This document shows positions 60,234 through 64,000 of a stretch of 64,000 nucleotides of DNA, piece after piece. The notes under the pieces were generated by a model. It worked only from the letters and a program-made list of their open reading frames with translations. It had not been told where the DNA came from and searched no databases. The translations under genes were made by a program, and so were the position numbers. Numbering within the stretch: the first letter of the stretch is position 1; the number at the start of each line of letters is the position of its first letter. Source of the stretch: Streptomyces sp. MUM 178J (GTDB taxonomy: Bacteria; Actinomycetota; Actinomycetes; Streptomycetales; Streptomycetaceae); assembly GCF_022414575.1 (NCBI RefSeq), contig NZ_JADWYQ010000006.1, positions 62,001 through 126,000 on the forward strand, in the 5' to 3' direction.

Positions 60234-61700
60234 TCAGTTGAAGAGCCGCCGCCAGGTCTCCGGGCCCGGATAGCCGTCGGCCGCGGCGCCGCGCCAGCCC
60301 TGGGCGCGCTGGAAGGCCGCGACGTTGCGGCGGTCGGCCTCCGTCCAGCGGGGGCCTGGCCCGGACCGGTAGTGCGTTCCGTATCCGCGGGCGACGAGCT
60401 GCTGCCCGAGGCGGGCCACATGGGCGTTCGACCGGCCGGGGCGGAAGTGGGCCCGCCCCGGGAAGGCCGGGGGCTCCGCCGCAGTCCCGCCCGCACCGCC
60501 GGACCGCGCCGCCGGGATGTCATGGCCGTCCCCCGTCACCAGCCGCCGCCAGGTCTCCGGGCCGGGGATGCCGTCGGCGTCCGCGCCCCGCCAGCCCTGG
60601 GCAAGCTGGAACGCCTCGGTGGCGCGACGGTCCGCCTCGCTCCAGCGTGGACCGGGGGCCACGCTGTAGAAGCGCCCTCCGCCGCGCTCGACGAGCATCT
60701 CGCCCAGCCGGGTGAGGTGGGCGTTGTCAGCGCCCGGCCCGAAGGCCTCGGCGCCCGGGAACACGTCGACCGTGCTCTCGCTGCCGCCGGCGCCGCCGGT
60801 GCTGCTGGTGCCGGTGCCGGTGCTGCCGGTGCCGGTGCCGGTGCTGCCGGTGCCGGTGCCGGTGTCGCTGGTGCCGGTGCTGCCGGTGCCGGTGTCGCTG
60901 GTGCCGGTGCTGCTGCCGGTGCCGCTGGCGCTGGCGCTGGTGTCGCTGGTACTGGCGCTGGTGTCGCTGGTCAGGCCTTTGTAGCGGTAGGCCACATAGC
61001 TGTCGGAGTTGGTCCAGTACGCCATCGGCGTGGCCTGCTTGCGGGTATGCGGTGGGGTCTGCTCGTACGCGACGTAGTAGTCGTGCGTGTAGTCCGTCCA
61101 GCCGCCGAAGATCGTGACATGGGACCCGATGGTCGGGTTCAGCGGGTTGTGGAACAGCAGGATGTCGCCGGGCTGCAGGTCCTCCCGGGAGATCTTCGTG
61201 GCAAACAGCGCGAGGCTGCCCGTCCACTCGTTCCTCGGCAGGTTCCACGCCATGGAGACATAGCCGGAGCAGTCCTGGCGGTACCCGTCCGACCAGTACT
61301 TCTCCATGCTGTACGGGACCTTGGCCGCCACCCACTTCTTGGCCCGGTTGATGATCTCGGCCCGGGTCATGGGGCGGAGCGGCTCGGCCTCCTGCCCGTC
61401 GGCCGAGCCGACGGCGGGGCCAGCGAGCGGGCGTCCGTGCAGGGGGCCCGTGCCGCCCTGCACGGAGGGCGGGTCCGGCTCCGCCACCCGGTCCGGCCCG
61501 GTGGGGAGCCCGACCGCAGCCGCACCCCCTCCTCCGGCGCCGCCGAGCACCACGCCCGCCGCGGTCACCACGACCAGTGCCCGCCGACAGCCGTGCGCAG
61601 CCGGGTGCCCGCCCGCCGCGAGGGCCCTGCGCCGCTCGGCGCAGCCCGGGCAGTCGCAGTCGGCGGCCGGCTCGTACTCCTGGAACACCGGGACGGTCAT
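60234..61700 (-). CDS. Peptidoglycan-binding protein with NlpC/P60-like domain
   Basis: The product has 488 residues. The N-terminal region has a Cys-x-Cys-x2-Cys cluster (AADCDCPGCAERRRALAAGG), a membrane-anchor/signal segment (ALVVVTAAGVVLGGAGGGG) and an NlpC/P60-like amidase region (about 105-240) with RQDCSGYVSMAWNLP (catalytic Cys) and GSHVTIFGGW (His). A Thr/Gly/Ser linker (245-320) leads to two similar peptidoglycan-binding modules, each with RWSEADRR or RWTEADRR, AQGWRGA and GPETWRRL. The ATG at 61700 follows GGGGAG. It may hydrolyse cell-wall peptides at the envelope. The N-terminal cysteine cluster before a membrane segment is odd. Confidence 0.88.
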   Translation of the reverse strand: MTVPVFQEYEPAADCDCPGCAERRRALAAGGHPAAHGCRRALVVVTAAGVVLGGAGGGGAAAVGLPTGPDRVAEPDPPSVQGGTGPLHGRPLAGPAVGSADGQEAEPLRPMTRAEIINRAKKWVAAKVPYSMEKYWSDGYRQDCSGYVSMAWNLPRNEWTGSLALFATKISREDLQPGDILLFHNPLNPTIGSHVTIFGGWTDYTHDYYVAYEQTPPHTRKQATPMAYWTNSDSYVAYRYKGLTSDTSASTSDTSASASGTGSSTGTSDTGTGSTGTSDTGTGTGSTGTGTGSTGTGTSSTGGAGGSESTVDVFPGAEAFGPGADNAHLTRLGEMLVERGGGRFYSVAPGPRWSEADRRATEAFQLAQGWRGADADGIPGPETWRRLVTGDGHDIPAARSGGAGGTAAEPPAFPGRAHFRPGRSNAHVARLGQQLVARGYGTHYRSGPGPRWTEADRRNVAAFQRAQGWRGAAADGYPGPETWRRLFN

Positions 61701-61895
61701 GCGCTCCCCTTCCACACCCATCAAGATCTTCTGACGCGCTGTCACGTGCGCCAGTGTCTCAATCGTCTGGACATAACGCATTTTGACGGAAGAAAAGGAA
61801 AAAATGACAACACGACAGGCCGGTGAACCGCGAAGACGATCACACGACGGTCCGGAGCACCCTTCGGCATCGGGTAGAGTTGTGCAGGTCAGCAG

Positions 61896-61969
61896 GCGCC
61901 GCTAGCTCAGTTGGTTAGAGCAGCTGACTCTTAATCAGCGGGTCCGGGGTTCGAGTCCCTGGCGGCGCA
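61896..61969 (+). tRNA. tRNA-Lys (CTT), copy 3
   Basis: Identical over 74 bases to copies 1 and 2. TAGAGT about 19 bases upstream (61875-61880) may be its -10 element. CCA is not encoded. Confidence 0.97.
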
Positions 61970-61980
61970 CGCGCAAGCCG

Positions 61981-62012
61981 AGACCCCCCTCACCAGCAGG
62001 TGAGGGGGGTCT
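61981..62012 (+). terminator. Terminator after tRNA-Lys copy 3
   Basis: A 14-bp perfect stem (61981-61994 with 61999-62012) with loop agca. Confidence 0.85.
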
Positions 62013-62127
62013 GGTCATGTTCTGGGCAGTTTTTCTCCCTACGCCCCCCGGGCATCGTGCAACCGCGGAGCGAAGGCCGTGTGTCTGTAGAGACAGCGCG
62101 CAGCCGACACACTGCGGGGGGTTACGG

Positions 62128-63873
62128 ATGGCATCTGAGACCGGGCACCGTCCCGGCCGCCCGGCGACGGCCCTGCCGCGGTACGACTACGAGCACCACA
62201 GCCGACTCGCCGGCCCCCTCACCGGCCCCGACGACGACTCCCCAGGCGCCGCCGGCCGGCCCTACCGGGTGCGCTACCGCTCGCTGCTGTCGCAGGAGCC
62301 GCACCGCATCCGCGCCGCCCTGCTGCTGGGCGCCGCCCCCCTGGTCTCGCTGGGGCTGCTCGTCTGGCTGATGCAGCCCCGCCACTGGACCGAGCGGGAC
62401 CCGAACCTCGACAACGACGCCCTCCTCGTCCTCGACGCCGTCATGCTCGTCTCGATCGGCCTGATCGAGCTGTTCCGCACCCTGAACGTCCTGTCCAACG
62501 CGCATGCGACGCTGGTGGCCCGCGACCCCGTCCCCGTCGTCCCCGAGACCGGCACCCGCGTGGCCTTCCTCACCTCCTTCGTCCCCGGCAAGGAGCCGCT
62601 GGAGATGGTGACGAAGACACTGGAGGCGGCCGTCCGCATCCGGCACCGCGGGCCGCTGGACGTCTGGCTGCTCGACGAGGGCGACGACCCGGCCGTCAAG
62701 GAGGTCTGCGCCCGGCTGGGCGTACGGCACTTCTCCCGCAAGGGCGTCCCCCACTGGAACCGGCCCACGGGCCCGCACCGCGCCAGGACCAAGCACGGGA
62801 ACTACAACGCCTGGCTGGATGCCCACGGCGACGCCTACGACTTCTTCGCATCCGTCGACACCGACCACATACCGCTGCCCAACTACCTGGAGCGGATGCT
62901 CGGCTACTTCCGCGACCCGGACGTCGGCTTCGTCATCGGCCCGCAGGTCTACGGCAACTACGACACCTTCGTCACCAAGGCCGCCGAGTCCCAGCAGTTC
63001 CTCTTCCACGCGCTGATCCAGCGGGCCGGCAACCGCTACGGAGCGCCCATGTTCGTCGGCACCTCCAACGCGGTGCGCATCCGTGCGATCCGGCAGATCG
63101 GCGGGCTGTACGACTCGATCACCGAGGACATGGCCACCGGCTTCGAGATCCACCGGGCCCGCAACCCGGCCACCGGGCGGAAATGGCGCTCCGTCTACAC
63201 CCCCGACGTGCTGGCCGTCGGCGAGGGCCCGAGCGCCTGGACGGACTTCTTCACCCAGCAGCTGCGCTGGTCCCGAGGGACCTACGAGACGATCCTCAAG
63301 CAGTACTGGAAGGGCTTCTACTCGCTGCCGCCGGGCAGGCTCTTCAACTACACCATGATGGTCATCTTCTATCCGATGTCCGCGCTCAACTGGATCCTGG
63401 CGGCTCTGAGCTGCGCACTCTTCCTGGGGATGGGCGCCTCGGGCGTGCATATCGACCCGGTTGTCTGGATGATGCTGTACGGCAACGCCTCCGCGCTGCA
63501 GATCGGCCTGTACGTCTGGAACCGCCGGCACAACGTCTCGCCCCACGAGCCGGAAGGCTCCGGCGGCCTCGCGGGCATGGTGATGTCCGCGCTCTCCGCA
63601 CCGATCTACGCGCGCTCGCTGCTGGACGCGGTGCTGCGCCGCAAGAGCTCCTTCGTGGTGACGCCCAAGGGCGACTCCTCCAGCCCCGACACGCTCTTCG
63701 GGACTTTCCGCATCCATCTGTTCTTCCTCGCCGTCTTCGGCGGATCGCTGGTCTCCTCGTTCTTCTTCGGGCACGACCACCCGGCGATGATCACCTGGGC
63801 GGCGCTCGCCCTGCTGATTACGGCGGCTCCGATCGCGGTCTGGCGGCACGAGACCCGGGGGCACAGGACATGA
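62128..63873 (+). CDS. cslA: CslA, cellulose synthase-like glycosyltransferase family 2
   Basis: This 581-residue membrane enzyme makes the beta-glucan deposited at Streptomyces hyphal tips. Two N-terminal membrane helices (IRAALLLGAAPLVSLGLLVW, LLVLDAVMLVSIGLIEL) precede the GT2 domain with DEGDDPAVKEV, SVDTDHIPLPNYL (DxD), ITEDMATGFEIHR (catalytic TED) and the QQLRW acceptor motif. Four or more C-terminal helices follow. The gene matches SCO2836 in order, with glxA overlapping its stop. The ATG at 62128 follows GGGGGG. CslA and GlxA act together in tip glycan formation, aerial growth and pellet formation. Confidence 0.95.
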   Translation: MASETGHRPGRPATALPRYDYEHHSRLAGPLTGPDDDSPGAAGRPYRVRYRSLLSQEPHRIRAALLLGAAPLVSLGLLVWLMQPRHWTERDPNLDNDALLVLDAVMLVSIGLIELFRTLNVLSNAHATLVARDPVPVVPETGTRVAFLTSFVPGKEPLEMVTKTLEAAVRIRHRGPLDVWLLDEGDDPAVKEVCARLGVRHFSRKGVPHWNRPTGPHRARTKHGNYNAWLDAHGDAYDFFASVDTDHIPLPNYLERMLGYFRDPDVGFVIGPQVYGNYDTFVTKAAESQQFLFHALIQRAGNRYGAPMFVGTSNAVRIRAIRQIGGLYDSITEDMATGFEIHRARNPATGRKWRSVYTPDVLAVGEGPSAWTDFFTQQLRWSRGTYETILKQYWKGFYSLPPGRLFNYTMMVIFYPMSALNWILAALSCALFLGMGASGVHIDPVVWMMLYGNASALQIGLYVWNRRHNVSPHEPEGSGGLAGMVMSALSAPIYARSLLDAVLRRKSSFVVTPKGDSSSPDTLFGTFRIHLFFLAVFGGSLVSSFFFGHDHPAMITWAALALLITAAPIAVWRHETRGHRT

Positions 63874-64000
63874 GCACCTCCACCCACCGCAGCAGGCGTG
63901 CACGCCGCATCGCCGTCGTCGCCGCCGTGGTGATCGCCCTGGCCGGGATGAACGGTCCGGCCCTGTGGCGCTTCGCCTCGGAGCAGTACCACGAGTTCCG
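63870..64000 (+). CDS. glxA: Start of glxA, galactose oxidase-like copper enzyme (partial)
   Basis: The ATG at 63870 overlaps the TGA of cslA (ATGA). Only 43 residues lie in the window: a basic N-terminus (STHRSRRARR), a membrane anchor (IAVVAAVVIALAGMN) and WRFASEQYHEF. The fit to GlxA rests on position after cslA and the membrane anchor; the copper-radical domain lies outside the window. GlxA is known to be required for CslA-dependent glycan deposition. Confidence 0.8.
   Translation, partial: MSTSTHRSRRARRIAVVAAVVIALAGMNGPALWRFASEQYHEF

Overview
The window is chromosomal DNA of a Streptomyces or a very close relative. It has very high GC, strong G/C bias at third codon positions, frequent GTG and TTG starts, a TTA codon in adpA, and many developmental genes. 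From memory, the gene order follows the Streptomyces coelicolor stretch SCO2785-SCO2837: hexosaminidase, glmS, adpA, orn, tRNA-His, cdgA, chb-type chitin-binding protein, cslA and glxA all occur in that order. No database was searched, so this synteny is recalled rather than computed.

Layout. 1-5217: the end of an upstream gene, a secreted GH20 N-acetylhexosaminidase, two hypothetical genes and glmS, with a DasR-like (dre) site in the 1919-2048 promoter. 5330-9835: acetate-type transporter, universal stress protein, a small membrane protein, the master regulator adpA, then orn. 9941-20177: tRNA-His followed by an accessory region. It carries an integrase N-terminus remnant, a frame-broken transposase-like remnant, a lipoprotein, a methyltransferase, and a secreted-protein operon ending in a 1477-residue protein with a C-terminal NucA/NucB nuclease domain. 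A convergent SUKH (SMI1/KNR4) gene follows that operon. 20178-23210: two PLP-dependent lyase-type genes. 23323-31890: chitinase, two-component system, spermidine-synthase-like protein, an HTH/TPR regulator with a divergent small gene, and a phosphatase.

32098-39213: a PAP2 membrane protein, then three collinear genes. The first encodes a Cas4/RecB-like nuclease with four cysteines placed as in iron-sulfur nucleases. The second is an unknown 563-residue protein. The third is a Dna2/Upf1-like SF1 helicase. I regard this as the best candidate for an undescribed system. 39442-46395: a hypothetical gene overlapping tRNA-Lys, a metalloprotease, the c-di-GMP enzyme cdgA, a CxxC protein and a second chitinase with two dre-like sites. 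46654-56816: a catabolic and uptake cluster with an LLM oxidoreductase, two Asp/Glu racemase-type proteins, a D-2-hydroxyacid dehydrogenase, an amidase, a DUF3830 protein, a polar amino-acid/ectoine-type ABC importer and an IclR regulator. 56890-64000: two more identical tRNA-Lys genes, a dre-controlled LPMO, an SPFH protein, an NlpC/P60-like peptidoglycan-binding protein, cslA and the start of glxA.

Two themes link the genes. The first is chitin and aminosugar metabolism: two GH18 chitinases, the LPMO, the GH20 enzyme and GlmS, with DasR-like sites before three of them. The second is morphological development: adpA, cdgA, cslA-glxA, and TTA codons in adpA and in two genes of the tRNA-His accessory region.
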